This document shows positions 8,801 to 16,882 of a DNA stretch of 64,000 nt, one piece after another. Position 1 is the first letter of the stretch; each line of letters begins with the position of its first letter. The position numbers were made by a program, and so were the translations under genes. The notes below the pieces were generated by a model. That model was not told the DNA's origin, searched no databases, and saw nothing but the letters and a program-made list of their open reading frames with translations. Source of the stretch: Mycobacterium sp. PS03-16 (lineage in GTDB: Bacteria; Actinomycetota; Actinomycetes; Mycobacteriales; Mycobacteriaceae); assembly GCF_004570325.1 (NCBI RefSeq), contig NZ_SPQO01000006.1, forward strand, positions 62,001-126,000, in the 5' to 3' direction.

Positions 8801-9289
8801 TCATGACGCGGCGCCCGGCACCGGGGGCGCGTCGTGGGTGCGCTCGTACTCGGTGAGGATGTCGATACGGCGTTGGTGCCGTTGCGCTTTCGACCACGGC
8901 GTGTTGACGAACGCGTCGACGATGGCCAGTGCATCCGCCTCGGAGTGCATGCGGCCGCCGATGCCGATCAGCTGGGCGTTGTTGTGTTCGCGCGCCAGCG
9001 ACGCGGTCTCGACGCTCCACGCCAGCGCACAGCGGGCACCCGGCACCTTGTTGGCCGCGATCTGTTCGCCGTTGCCCGACCCGCCGAGCACGATGCCCAG
9101 GCTGCCCGGGTCGGCGACGGTCTTCTCGGCGGCGGCGATGCAGAACGCCGGGTAGTCGTCGTCGGCGTCGTAGGTAAAGGCCCCGCAGTCGACCGGCTCG
9201 TGGCCGGCGCGCTCGAGGTGGGCGATGATGGCCTGCTTCAGTTCGTAGCCGGCGTGGTCAGAGCCGAGGTAGACGCGCATGGCGGCCAT
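8801..9289 (-). CDS. rpiB: Ribose-5-phosphate isomerase B
   Basis: 162 residues. RpiB interconverts ribose-5-phosphate and ribulose-5-phosphate in the non-oxidative pentose phosphate pathway. The N-terminal MRVYLGSDHAGYELK carries the phosphate-binding Asp-His; GGSGNGEQIAANK (about residues 70-82) holds the Glu that acts as base in mycobacterial enzymes in place of the Cys of other RpiB proteins. ATG at 9289 or at 9280 (MRVYLGS) could be used. Ortholog of Rv2465c, next to nei. Confidence 0.95.
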   Translation of the reverse strand: MAAMRVYLGSDHAGYELKQAIIAHLERAGHEPVDCGAFTYDADDDYPAFCIAAAEKTVADPGSLGIVLGGSGNGEQIAANKVPGARCALAWSVETASLAREHNNAQLIGIGGRMHSEADALAIVDAFVNTPWSKAQRHQRRIDILTEYERTHDAPPVPGAAS

Positions 9290-9349
9290 TCTGGCAGACG
9301 GTGCCCGACGTCAGATTTCGGCAAGGATCCGGCGGGCAGTCCGCACCGA

Positions 9350-10900
9350 ATGCCGGTCATGTTGTCGCCGCGCGCCGCCGCGCTCACCGGGGTCCTGGCC
9401 GTCGGGGCCGCGCTGGCCGCGGGCCATCTGCTGGCCGGTGCGGTGCTGGCGCCGGGCGCGTCGCCGCTCTTGGCCGTGGGTGATGCGGCGATCGACCGGA
9501 CACCGGCGCCGGTCAAGGACTTCGCGATCGCCACGTTCGGCACCGCGGACAAACCCGCGCTGCTCGCCGGGATGGCGGTGACGCTGCTGCTGGCCGGGGT
9601 GGGGCTCGGCGTGCTGTCCCGGCGACGCGTCTGGCCCGGGCTGGTGGCCCTCGCCGGACTCGGTGTGCTGGGCGTGCTGGCGGTGCGGGAACAGTCGCCG
9701 GCGCCGCTCGGGCTGCTGGCCCCGGCGGGCGCGCTGCTGGCGGGTCTGGCGACGTTCGTGGTTCTGCACCGGTGGGCGGCCCCGACCGCCGGGACGCCGG
9801 GGCGGCCACTGACCAGGAGGCGGTTCCTGATCGGTTCGGCCGGGGTGGCGGCCGGTGCGGCGGTCGCCGGGGTGGCCGGGTCGCTGCTGGAGCGTCGCGT
9901 CGACGTGGCGGCCTCCCGCGCGGCCATCGGCCCGCTGAGGCCTGCGATTCCGGCGCCACCCATCCCCGCGAGTGCGGCGTTCCCGGAATCGGGCACACCG
10001 GAGTTCCTCACCGCCGCCGCCGACTTCTACCGGATCGACATCAACCTGACCGTGCCGCAGGTGCGCGCCGAAGACCATACGCTGTCGATCACCGGGCTGG
10101 TCGAGCGCGAACTGCGGCTGAGCTTCGCCGAGATCCGCGCCATGCCGCTGGTCGAGAAGACGATCACGATGACGTGTGTCTCCAACGAGGTCGGCGGACC
10201 GTACGTGTCCACGGCGAACTTCCTCGGCGTCCCGCTGCGCGACCTGCTCGACCGGGCGGGCGTGCGGCCGGAGGCCACCCAGCTGATCGGGCGCTCGGTG
10301 GACGGCTTCACCGTCGGCACGCCGCTGGACCTGCTGCGCCGCGCGGGTGACAACGCGCTGCTGGTGATCGGCATGAACCGGGAACCGCTGCTGCCCGAGC
10401 ACGGGTTCCCGATGCGGACGGTGGTGCCCGGGCTGTACGGGTACGTCTCGGCGACCAAGTGGCTCACCGGACTCGAGCTGGCCACCTACGACGTGCAGCC
10501 CTACTGGGTGGCACGCGGCTGGGACGGACAACCGCCCGGCGTGGTGCCGATCAAGGTGTCCTCCCGCATCGACGCGCCGGGGTCATTCCAGCAGGTGCCC
10601 GGCGGGGCGGTCACGGTGGCGGGTACGGCGTGGGCGCAGGGCCGGGGCATCAGCCGGGTCGAGGTGCGATTCGACGACGGCCCCTGGGAGACAGCCGACC
10701 TCGCCACCGAGGTGAATCCCTACACGTGGCGGATGTTCCGGCTGACGAAGCGGCTGCCGGCGGGCCCGCACCGTGTCACGTGCCGGGCCACCGACGGCGC
10801 CGGGTTCACCCAGCCCGAGGAACGGCTGCGACTCATCAATCCCGGTCCGGTGCCGGACGGATCGACGGGGTGGCACTCGATCGTGTTCACCGTCAACTGA
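9350..10900 (+). CDS. Membrane-anchored molybdopterin oxidoreductase (YedY/sulfite-oxidase fold, Rv0218-like)
   Basis: 516 residues. The first ~160 hold four hydrophobic segments, then comes a twin-arginine-like RRRFLIGSAGVAAGAAV segment (about residues 162-180), then an extracytoplasmic sulfite-oxidase-type molybdopterin domain (residues ~215-420) and a beta-sandwich C-terminal domain. The Cys in TMTCVSNEVGG is the expected molybdenum thiolate ligand. The reaction is unknown; bacterial relatives reduce oxidised methionine or other oxo compounds. ATG at 9350 and 9359 are both in frame. It is divergent from rpiB and converges with the oxygenase gene, overlapping its end by 8 bases. It lies in a block that interrupts the M. 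tuberculosis gene order. Confidence 0.85.
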   Translation: MPVMLSPRAAALTGVLAVGAALAAGHLLAGAVLAPGASPLLAVGDAAIDRTPAPVKDFAIATFGTADKPALLAGMAVTLLLAGVGLGVLSRRRVWPGLVALAGLGVLGVLAVREQSPAPLGLLAPAGALLAGLATFVVLHRWAAPTAGTPGRPLTRRRFLIGSAGVAAGAAVAGVAGSLLERRVDVAASRAAIGPLRPAIPAPPIPASAAFPESGTPEFLTAAADFYRIDINLTVPQVRAEDHTLSITGLVERELRLSFAEIRAMPLVEKTITMTCVSNEVGGPYVSTANFLGVPLRDLLDRAGVRPEATQLIGRSVDGFTVGTPLDLLRRAGDNALLVIGMNREPLLPEHGFPMRTVVPGLYGYVSATKWLTGLELATYDVQPYWVARGWDGQPPGVVPIKVSSRIDAPGSFQQVPGGAVTVAGTAWAQGRGISRVEVRFDDGPWETADLATEVNPYTWRMFRLTKRLPAGPHRVTCRATDGAGFTQPEERLRLINPGPVPDGSTGWHSIVFTVN

Positions 10901-11852
10901 CGGTGATCGCGTCCAACCGCTCCTTGATGAAGTCCGACGACGTGACCGGATCCAGGTCCGCCACCTTGCCGACCGGCGGCGCCAGCGGGGTGACGACGGC
11001 GTCGTGATTGGCCTCGTAGAAGTAGATCAGCGAGACCAGGTCCTCCTCCGGCGCCTCCGGTTGCGGCGGCAGCACCCGGTGCCTGCCTGACGGCCACCGC
11101 CGTCCGCTCCAATACTCGAGCAGATCCCCGATGTTCACGGTCAGCGCGTCCGGCCGGTAGGGCGCATCCGCCCAGCCGGCCTCGTCCGAATACACCTGCA
11201 GCCCACCGGCTCCTGGCTCACGGTCCAGGATCGTCACGGTGCCGAAGTCGGTGTGGGGACCGATGCGGAACTGCCCCTCCTCCGGTTCCCCGACGACGCT
11301 GACCGGCGGGTAGTGGTTGATGTTCATCGTCCACGTCGGCCGGTCGGCGAGCTGGGTGAAAGGGTTGTCCGGCAGGTGCAGGGCGTGGGCGAACAGCGCG
11401 AGCAGTTCGTCGGACACCCGGCGCATCTCGGTGGTGTAGGCCGTGACGAGCCGTTGCAGCTCGGGCACCTCGGACGGCCAGACGTTGGGTGCGAACCAGA
11501 TTCGGTCCACCTCCCGGTCGCCGGTCACCGTCTCGGCGCCCAGGCTGTAGCTCTCCTTGAGGTCGGGCGGCGTCTCGGTGCCCTCGGCGAAGGCGTTGGC
11601 CTCGGCGCCGGGACCGATCCAGCCGTGCCCGCCGACCGGCACCGAGTAGCGCCGCTTGACGGAGTCGGGCAGCGCGAAGAACGCGCGCGCGGCGGCTCGC
11701 ACGTCGGCGGCCAGGGCGGGGTCCACACCGTGGCCGGTGACCAGGACGAAGCCGGCGCGCTGCAGCCCGGCGTCGACCTCGGCCGCCACCGCGTCGGCCT
11801 CGACTCCCCCGGCGCGCCACCGGGTCAGGTCGATGGTGGCGATCACGCTCAT
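10893..11852 (-). CDS. Isopenicillin-N-synthase-family non-haem iron oxygenase, candidate pyrimidine hydroxylase
   Basis: 319 residues. The double-stranded beta-helix iron site shows as HTD in GPHTDFGTVTIL (about residues 209-220) and the distal His in GRHRVLPP. The N-terminal DIOX_N-like half has GFVLVTGHGVD and AFFALPDSVKRRY. Where family members have Arg-x-Ser for 2-oxoglutarate binding, this protein reads LVS in EDLVSLIYFYEAN. The gene is last in an overlapping trio after an NCS1 permease and a cytosine deaminase (ATGA overlap at 11849-11852). Fungal thymine-7-hydroxylase belongs to this superfamily, so oxidation of thymine or another pyrimidine is the inference; the substrate is unproven. 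Confidence 0.85.
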   Translation of the reverse strand: MSVIATIDLTRWRAGGVEADAVAAEVDAGLQRAGFVLVTGHGVDPALAADVRAAARAFFALPDSVKRRYSVPVGGHGWIGPGAEANAFAEGTETPPDLKESYSLGAETVTGDREVDRIWFAPNVWPSEVPELQRLVTAYTTEMRRVSDELLALFAHALHLPDNPFTQLADRPTWTMNINHYPPVSVVGEPEEGQFRIGPHTDFGTVTILDREPGAGGLQVYSDEAGWADAPYRPDALTVNIGDLLEYWSGRRWPSGRHRVLPPQPEAPEEDLVSLIYFYEANHDAVVTPLAPPVGKVADLDPVTSSDFIKERLDAITVS

Positions 11853-12295
11853 TCCGCGACTCCTATGTCCTCGTTCCACAGTGCCGGCTCGGCGGCGATG
11901 AAGTCGGTCATCATCGATATGCAGCGCTCGTCGTCGAGGACGGTGACGTCCACGCCGTGCTCGGCCAGCCAGTCGTGGCCGCCGCTGAAGGTCCGGCTCT
12001 CGCCGATCACCACCGCACCGATGTTGAACTGGCGCACCAGCCCACTGCAGTACCAGCACGGTGACAGCGTGGTCACCATGATCGTCGAGCGGTAGTCCCG
12101 CTGGCGGCCGGCGTTGCGGAATGCGTCGGTCTCGGCGTGCACCGAGGGGTCGTCGTTCTGCACACGGCGGTTGTGCCCGCTGCCGAGCAGCGTCCCGTCG
12201 GCGCCGAACAGGGCGGCCCCGATGGGGATTCCACCTTCGGCCAGGCCCTGCCGGGCTTCGCCGTAGGCCACCTCGAGCATCTGGGCGGCGGTCAC
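11849..12295 (-). CDS. Cytosine deaminase of the yeast FCY1 type
   Basis: 148 residues of the zinc-dependent cytidine/deoxycytidylate deaminase fold. The zinc ligands and catalytic Glu show in VHAETDAF and TTLSPCWYCSGL. The C-terminus (VTVLDDERCISMMTDFI...WNEDIG) closely resembles yeast cytosine deaminase Fcy1, which converts cytosine to uracil and also accepts 5-methylcytosine and 5-fluorocytosine. The GTG start at 12295 forms a GTGA overlap with the stop of the upstream permease gene, so the two are coupled. An in-frame ATG at 12280 is a second choice. A guanine-type deaminase is less likely given the Fcy1-like tail. Confidence 0.88.
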   Translation of the reverse strand: MTAAQMLEVAYGEARQGLAEGGIPIGAALFGADGTLLGSGHNRRVQNDDPSVHAETDAFRNAGRQRDYRSTIMVTTLSPCWYCSGLVRQFNIGAVVIGESRTFSGGHDWLAEHGVDVTVLDDERCISMMTDFIAAEPALWNEDIGVAE

Positions 12296-13698
12296 AGGAG
12301 GCTGCTGTCGGTACGGATCTTGTTGCGGCACAGCACAAGGTAACACCCGGCGGCGAGTACGAAGCCGATGAAGAAGCCGATGTCGCCGAGTTCGGGCACC
12401 GCCCGGACCACATACCCCACGAACAGCTCCTGGTTGCAGAACAGCAGCACCGAGACCACCAGACCGATCAGGAACGACAGCAGCCCCGGCCAGTTGGAGT
12501 GGGTGCGGTCGTAGAGCAGCCCGTCGACCCGCTGACCGCGGCGCAGGTACTGGTCGGCGAAGATGACGCCCAGCCACGGGCCGACCCAGTACGCGATGAC
12601 GAACAGGAAGCTCTTGTAGCTGGTCGCGGCGTCGGCCAGGGCCCACCAGGCGATCAGGAAGCCGGCCACCCCGAAGAACACCGTGGCCAGCGCCCGCGCG
12701 ATGTGGGCAGGCAGCTTGACGCCGGTGGTGACGAAGGCCATCCCGGCCGAATACACGTTGATCGCGTTGGCCGCGATGGCTCCGACGGTGATGGCCAGCA
12801 GGGTGCCCGCGGCCAGCCAGGCGGGCAGCGAGCTGGTGAAGGCATCGGTCGGGTTGCCGGTCGCGGCCGTGACGATCGTGACCGACGCCGCGCCGACGAC
12901 GGCGAGAATGGTGCAGGCCGAGAACAGTCCGGCGGCGGCGAACAGGCCGGTGCGCACCGGGGAGACCGTCCGCGGCAGGTAGCGGCTGAAGTCCGCGGCG
13001 TACGGCGCCCACCCGGCCACGTACCCGAACGTGGTGCCCACCGTCAGCAGGAAGCCGCCCAGCCCGCCGACACCGCCCTCGACCGCCGGGGCTCCGAGAT
13101 CGGCGTTGGCCATGATGACCACCGAGGTGATCGCGAAGATCACCGCGAGCACCGGGAACGCCCACCGCTCGAAGGCCTGCACCAGGTTGTGCCCGAAAAA
13201 CGCCAACGCGGTCTGGATGACGACCACCAGCACCAGGGCGAACAGCGGGCCGATGCCGAACAGCGTCGAGAGCGCGAACGCACCGCTGACACTGTTGGTG
13301 GCGAACCAGCCGACCCCGGCGGTGATCGCCATCAGCACCGAGGGCAACGCGTTGCCACGGAAGCCGAACGGCAGCCGCCCGACCACCATCTGCGGCACAC
13401 CGAGTCGCGGGCCGCGCGCGGACAGGAAGTAGTGCGCGAGCGCGCCGAGCCCGGCGCCCACGACGACGCCGGCGGTCGCCTGCCAGAACGTCATGCCGAA
13501 GTACGAGACCGCGAGCACCCCGAGGAAGATCGTGGCGAACTCGAGGTTCGGCGACGCCCACGTCCAGAGCAGCTGGCGCGGCGTGCCGTGCCGGTCGGCG
13601 TCGGCGATGGCTTCGTTACCGCCGGGCTCCACGGCGACGATCTTGTCGCGGTAGGTGCCGTCGGTGCGCGCGGAGGGTTCGGCGACAGTCACCGTCAT
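12292..13698 (-). CDS. NCS1-family nucleobase permease (cytosine/purine/allantoin type)
   Basis: 468 residues with about 12 hydrophobic segments. NCS1 features include SPNLEFATIFLGVLAV near residue 45, GRLPFGFRGNALPSVL and WAPYAADFSRYLPR. NCS1 proteins import nucleobases or related rings with Na+ or H+. Coupling by a 4-base overlap to a cytosine deaminase points to cytosine or 5-methylcytosine as substrate. ATG at 13698 begins MTVTVAEPSA; a GTG at 13716 is also in frame and neither has a strong ribosome site. First gene of the cassette. Confidence 0.9.
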   Translation of the reverse strand: MTVTVAEPSARTDGTYRDKIVAVEPGGNEAIADADRHGTPRQLLWTWASPNLEFATIFLGVLAVSYFGMTFWQATAGVVVGAGLGALAHYFLSARGPRLGVPQMVVGRLPFGFRGNALPSVLMAITAGVGWFATNSVSGAFALSTLFGIGPLFALVLVVVIQTALAFFGHNLVQAFERWAFPVLAVIFAITSVVIMANADLGAPAVEGGVGGLGGFLLTVGTTFGYVAGWAPYAADFSRYLPRTVSPVRTGLFAAAGLFSACTILAVVGAASVTIVTAATGNPTDAFTSSLPAWLAAGTLLAITVGAIAANAINVYSAGMAFVTTGVKLPAHIARALATVFFGVAGFLIAWWALADAATSYKSFLFVIAYWVGPWLGVIFADQYLRRGQRVDGLLYDRTHSNWPGLLSFLIGLVVSVLLFCNQELFVGYVVRAVPELGDIGFFIGFVLAAGCYLVLCRNKIRTDSSLL

Positions 13699-13765
13699 AC
13701 CTTGTGGCCGAACCACATCCGCCGCAACCGGGGTAACAAACCGGAAACACGGGCGGCGTCGTTCG

Positions 13766-15580
13766 TTACGAGTAGAACGAGTCCAGCAGGCTCTTCTGGT
13801 TCTCCTCGACCACCGATCGCTTGACCTTCAGCGACGGCGTGAGTTCGTTGTTCTCGATCGACAGGTCGTGGTCGAGGATCTCCCACTTCTTGATCGTCTC
13901 CCAGCGATTCAGCTCGGAGTTCAACCGATCGATGTACTCGCCGACCATCTCCCGCACCCGGTCCGACTTCACCAGCTCCGCGTACGACGTACCGCCCAGC
14001 CCGTTCTCGTCAGCCCACCCCGCGATGGCGTCGGGATCCAGCGTCAACAGCGCCACGCAGAAGTTCCGCGACTCGCCGAAGACCAGCATGTGACCGGCGT
14101 ACGGGCACAGCGCCATGAACCGGCCCTCGATGGCCGGTGGCGCGACGTATTTGCCCCCGGACGTCTTGAACAGATCCTTGATCCGGCCGGTGATCGTGAG
14201 GAAGCCGTCGTCGTCGACCTGCCCCTTGTCACCGGTGCGCAGCCAGCCGTCGTCGGTCAGCGTCTCGGCCGTCTTGTCGGGCAGGTTGTGATAGCCGTCC
14301 ATCACGCACGGCCCCTTGATCTGGACCTCGCCGTCCTCGCTGATCCGCACCTCGGATCCGTCGAACACCTGCCCGACGGTTCCGAGCTTGTAGTGCTCCA
14401 GTCGGTTGATGAACGCGCCGGCCGCGGTCTCGGTCAGCCCGTACCCCTCGAGGATGAGCAGCCCGGCGGCGTGGAACCACTCGGCGATGTCGCTGTTCAA
14501 CGGCGCTGACCCCGAGATCATGAACCGGATGCGGCCCCCGAAGACCGAACGCACCTTGCTGAACACCAGGCGGTCGAACAGTCCGTGCGCGAGCTTCAGG
14601 TGTGGCGGCACCGGCTTCCCCGCCCGCCGCAACCTGCTGACCTGACGGCCCACCGCGAACGCGGCGTTGAACAGCTTCTCCTTGGCGCCGTGCTGGGAGG
14701 TGACGACCTTGGCGTGGGCCTTCTCGAAAATGCGCGGTGCGGCGCCCATGAACGTCGGTTTGACCGTGCCCATGTTCGCGACGATCTGGTCCACCCGGCC
14801 GTCGATGGCGCTGGCGAAGCCGCAGGCGAGCTGGGCGGAGATCAGCACCTTGCCGAAGGCGTGCGCCAGGGGCAGCCACAGCAGCTGCAGGTCGTCCTCG
14901 CCGAGGATGTCGAAACCGGCGATCGTCTGGCCCTCGTACACCCAGGCCCGGTGCGGCAACCGCACACCCTTCGGCTTCCCGGTGGTTCCCGAGGTGTAGA
15001 TCAGCGTGGCCAGCTGATCTGTGGTGATGGTGTCGGCACGGTCACGCACCGACGACGGATTCGACCGCAGGTGGTCGCGGCCGAGTTGGATGACGTCGGC
15101 CAGCGTCGTCACCCACTCGCCGTCCCCGGCGCCGTCGAACAGCACCACCTTGTCCAGGTTCGGCAGCTCCTCGCGACGTTCCCGCAGCTTGTCCAGTTGG
15201 GCGGTGTCCTCGGCGAACACGACGCGTGACTCGGAGTCGCCGAGGATGTAGGCGGTGTCCGCGGCGTTGGTCGTCGGGTACACCGTCGTGGTCGCGCCGC
15301 CGGCGCACATGATCGCCAGGTCGGCCAGGATCCACTCGTAACGGGTGCTCGAGGCGATCGCGACCCGCTGTTCGGGCTCGATGCCCAGGGCCAGCAGACC
15401 GGCCGCCAGCGCCTCGACCTCCTCGGCGGCCTGCTGCCACGTCAGCGATTGCCAGGCACCACCGTCGAGGCGCCGGAACGCCTCGCGCTGGGCGGACTTC
15501 TCCACCCGGTCGAAGAACATCCTGGCGACGCTGGGCTGTGCCGTGGCGGCCTCGGGGCTGTGGGTGCTGTCGACAGACAT
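13766..15580 (-). CDS. fadD15: Long-chain fatty-acid-CoA ligase (FadD15-like)
   Basis: 604 residues, matching FadD15 (Rv2187) length. The ANL-superfamily motifs are in order: LIYTSGTTGKPKGV (about residue 190, phosphate-binding loop), YGLTETAAG (about 390, adenine/Mg site), GWLRTGDKG (about 440) and GRIKDLFKTSGGKYVAP with the catalytic Lys region. It activates long-chain fatty acids to acyl-CoA via acyl-AMP. In M. tuberculosis fadD15 sits elsewhere, so its place between the nucleobase cassette and the Rv2466c ortholog is a rearrangement. It is read on the same strand as the cassette, 67 bases upstream of the permease. Confidence 0.9.
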   Translation of the reverse strand: MSVDSTHSPEAATAQPSVARMFFDRVEKSAQREAFRRLDGGAWQSLTWQQAAEEVEALAAGLLALGIEPEQRVAIASSTRYEWILADLAIMCAGGATTTVYPTTNAADTAYILGDSESRVVFAEDTAQLDKLRERREELPNLDKVVLFDGAGDGEWVTTLADVIQLGRDHLRSNPSSVRDRADTITTDQLATLIYTSGTTGKPKGVRLPHRAWVYEGQTIAGFDILGEDDLQLLWLPLAHAFGKVLISAQLACGFASAIDGRVDQIVANMGTVKPTFMGAAPRIFEKAHAKVVTSQHGAKEKLFNAAFAVGRQVSRLRRAGKPVPPHLKLAHGLFDRLVFSKVRSVFGGRIRFMISGSAPLNSDIAEWFHAAGLLILEGYGLTETAAGAFINRLEHYKLGTVGQVFDGSEVRISEDGEVQIKGPCVMDGYHNLPDKTAETLTDDGWLRTGDKGQVDDDGFLTITGRIKDLFKTSGGKYVAPPAIEGRFMALCPYAGHMLVFGESRNFCVALLTLDPDAIAGWADENGLGGTSYAELVKSDRVREMVGEYIDRLNSELNRWETIKKWEILDHDLSIENNELTPSLKVKRSVVEENQKSLLDSFYS

Positions 15581-15603
15581 CGGCGACTCCGGTGCGTAGG
15601 GGG

Positions 15604-15627
15604 CGACGGCACCCGGCAGTGCCGTCG
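15604..15627 (-). terminator. Hairpin between Rv2466c-like gene and fadD15
   Basis: A 9-base perfect inverted repeat (CGACGGCAC / GTGCCGTCG) with a 6-base loop sits in the 90-base gap after the DsbA-family gene. There is no long T tract, which is usual for mycobacterial hairpin terminators. It could instead affect the fadD15 leader. Confidence 0.45.
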
Positions 15628-15670
15628 AGTGACCCCTTAGTACCCCATACCGCGGGTCACGCGCACCCGT

Positions 15671-16279
15671 TCAGTCGAACGACGGCGACTCCGTGCGGGT
15701 CCGCTTCAGTTCCCAGAAGTGCGGATACGACGCGAACGTGACCGAGGCGTCCCACAGCTTGCCGGCCTCTTCGCCGCGCGGGATCTTCGACAGCACCGGC
15801 CCGAAGAACGCGACGCCGTTGACGTGGATCGTGGGGGTGCCGACGTCCTCGCCGACCGGGTCCATGCCGCGATGGTGGCTGGCACGCAGCGCCTCGTCGT
15901 ACTCGGTGGAGGTCGCGGCCTCGGCGAGTTCGGCGGGCAGGCCGACCTCGGCCAGCGATTCGGCGATCACCACCGAGAAGTCCTCGACGCCGTTGTTGTG
16001 GATGCGGGTGCCCATGGCGGTGTAGAGCGGGGCGAGCACCTCGGGACCCTTGGCCTGTTCGGCGGCGATCGCGACGCGCACCGGACCCCATGCCTTCTTC
16101 ATCGCCTCCTGGTATTCCTCGGGCAGGTCGCGGCCCTCGTTGAGCACCGCGAGGCTCATCACGTGGAAGCTCACCTCGACGTCGCGGACCTTCTCGACCT
16201 CGAGGATCCAGCGAGAGGTGATCCAGCACCATGGGCACAGCGGGTCGAACCAGAAATCGGCCTTCGACTTCTCGGCCAT
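15671..16279 (-). CDS. DsbA-family mycothiol-dependent reductase (Rv2466c-like, mycoredoxin-2)
   Basis: 202 residues of thioredoxin-fold DsbA type. The redox motif is CPWC in [14 protein letters not shown] at residues ~11-24, and the cis-Pro loop is [10 protein letters not shown]. The M. tuberculosis ortholog Rv2466c is a mycothiol-dependent nitroreductase/mycoredoxin induced by oxidative stress under SigH. Here a matching SigH-type promoter lies 45 bases upstream and AAAGGA precedes the ATG. Cytosolic, no signal peptide. Divergent from the DUF732 gene. Confidence 0.92.
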   Translation of the reverse strand: MAEKSKADFWFDPLCPWCWITSRWILEVEKVRDVEVSFHVMSLAVLNEGRDLPEEYQEAMKKAWGPVRVAIAAEQAKGPEVLAPLYTAMGTRIHNNGVEDFSVVIAESLAEVGLPAELAEAATSTEYDEALRASHHRGMDPVGEDVGTPTIHVNGVAFFGPVLSKIPRGEEAGKLWDASVTFASYPHFWELKRTRTESPSFD

Positions 16280-16323
16280 CGGCGAGGTCCTTTCGTCAGC
16301 GGGGGCGCACTACCGTTCAGCAC

Positions 16324-16349
16324 AACTTCGCTTCCCCGTGGAGTGTTCC
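16324..16349 (-). promoter_or_regulatory. Candidate SigH/SigE-type promoter of the Rv2466c-like gene
   Basis: On the minus strand GGAAC is followed after 18 bases by GTT, matching the mycobacterial ECF sigma factor H consensus (GGAAC, then GTT at -10). The GTT lies 45 bases upstream of the ATG at 16279. The ortholog is a known SigH-regulon member, which supports the call. Confidence 0.55.
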
Positions 16350-16492
16350 CGGACGGCGCGGGTTCCATAGCGTCCCGGCCGATGGCATCCACCCGGGGAC
16401 ACGCATAGTGCGCGAACGGTGACCGGACCGTGTTGTTGCTGTGACAGAAGTCAACCAGTGTTGCTCGGGTACCCGGAACCGAGGAGCTCTCC

Positions 16493-16864
16493 ATGACCGC
16501 AACAGCACGATCCGGGTGGGCGCTCGCCGCCGTCGCCGCCCTGACCGCAGGCACCATCGCGCTGGCCCCCGCCGCCGCGGCCGATCCGATCGACGACGCC
16601 TTCCTCTCGGCGCTCAACCGCGCCGGCGTGCAGTACGGCAATCCCGTCGACGCGGTCGCGCTGGGCAAGCGGCTGTGCCCGATGCTGGTCGAACCCGGCA
16701 AGGACTTCGCGAAGGTGGTGGCGACCGTCCGCAACGACGGTGTCCCGCCCGAGGTGGCGGCTTTCTTCGCCGGCATCGCGATCCAGATGTACTGCCCGTC
16801 GATGATGTCCTCGATCGGCAACGGCACGTTCCTGCGCTGGCTGCAGACGACGCGGTTGCCCTAG
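16493..16864 (+). CDS. Secreted DUF732 protein
   Basis: 123 residues. The first ~31 form a signal peptide (hydrophobic core, AAAAADP cleavage region). The mature part has the DUF732 pattern: DDAFLSALNRAGVQYGNP near the start, two conserved Cys (RLCPML, QMYCPSM) likely forming a disulfide, and the helix between them. DUF732 proteins are small exported mycobacterial proteins of unknown function. It lies 18 bases upstream of pepN on the same strand. Confidence 0.85.
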   Translation: MTATARSGWALAAVAALTAGTIALAPAAAADPIDDAFLSALNRAGVQYGNPVDAVALGKRLCPMLVEPGKDFAKVVATVRNDGVPPEVAAFFAGIAIQMYCPSMMSSIGNGTFLRWLQTTRLP

Positions 16865-16882
16865 CCCGATAGGTTGGACGGC

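Noticed and set aside
12121..13824. Plus-strand open frame of 567 codons
   Set aside because: Antisense to the NCS1 permease and deaminase genes, whose motifs are clear.
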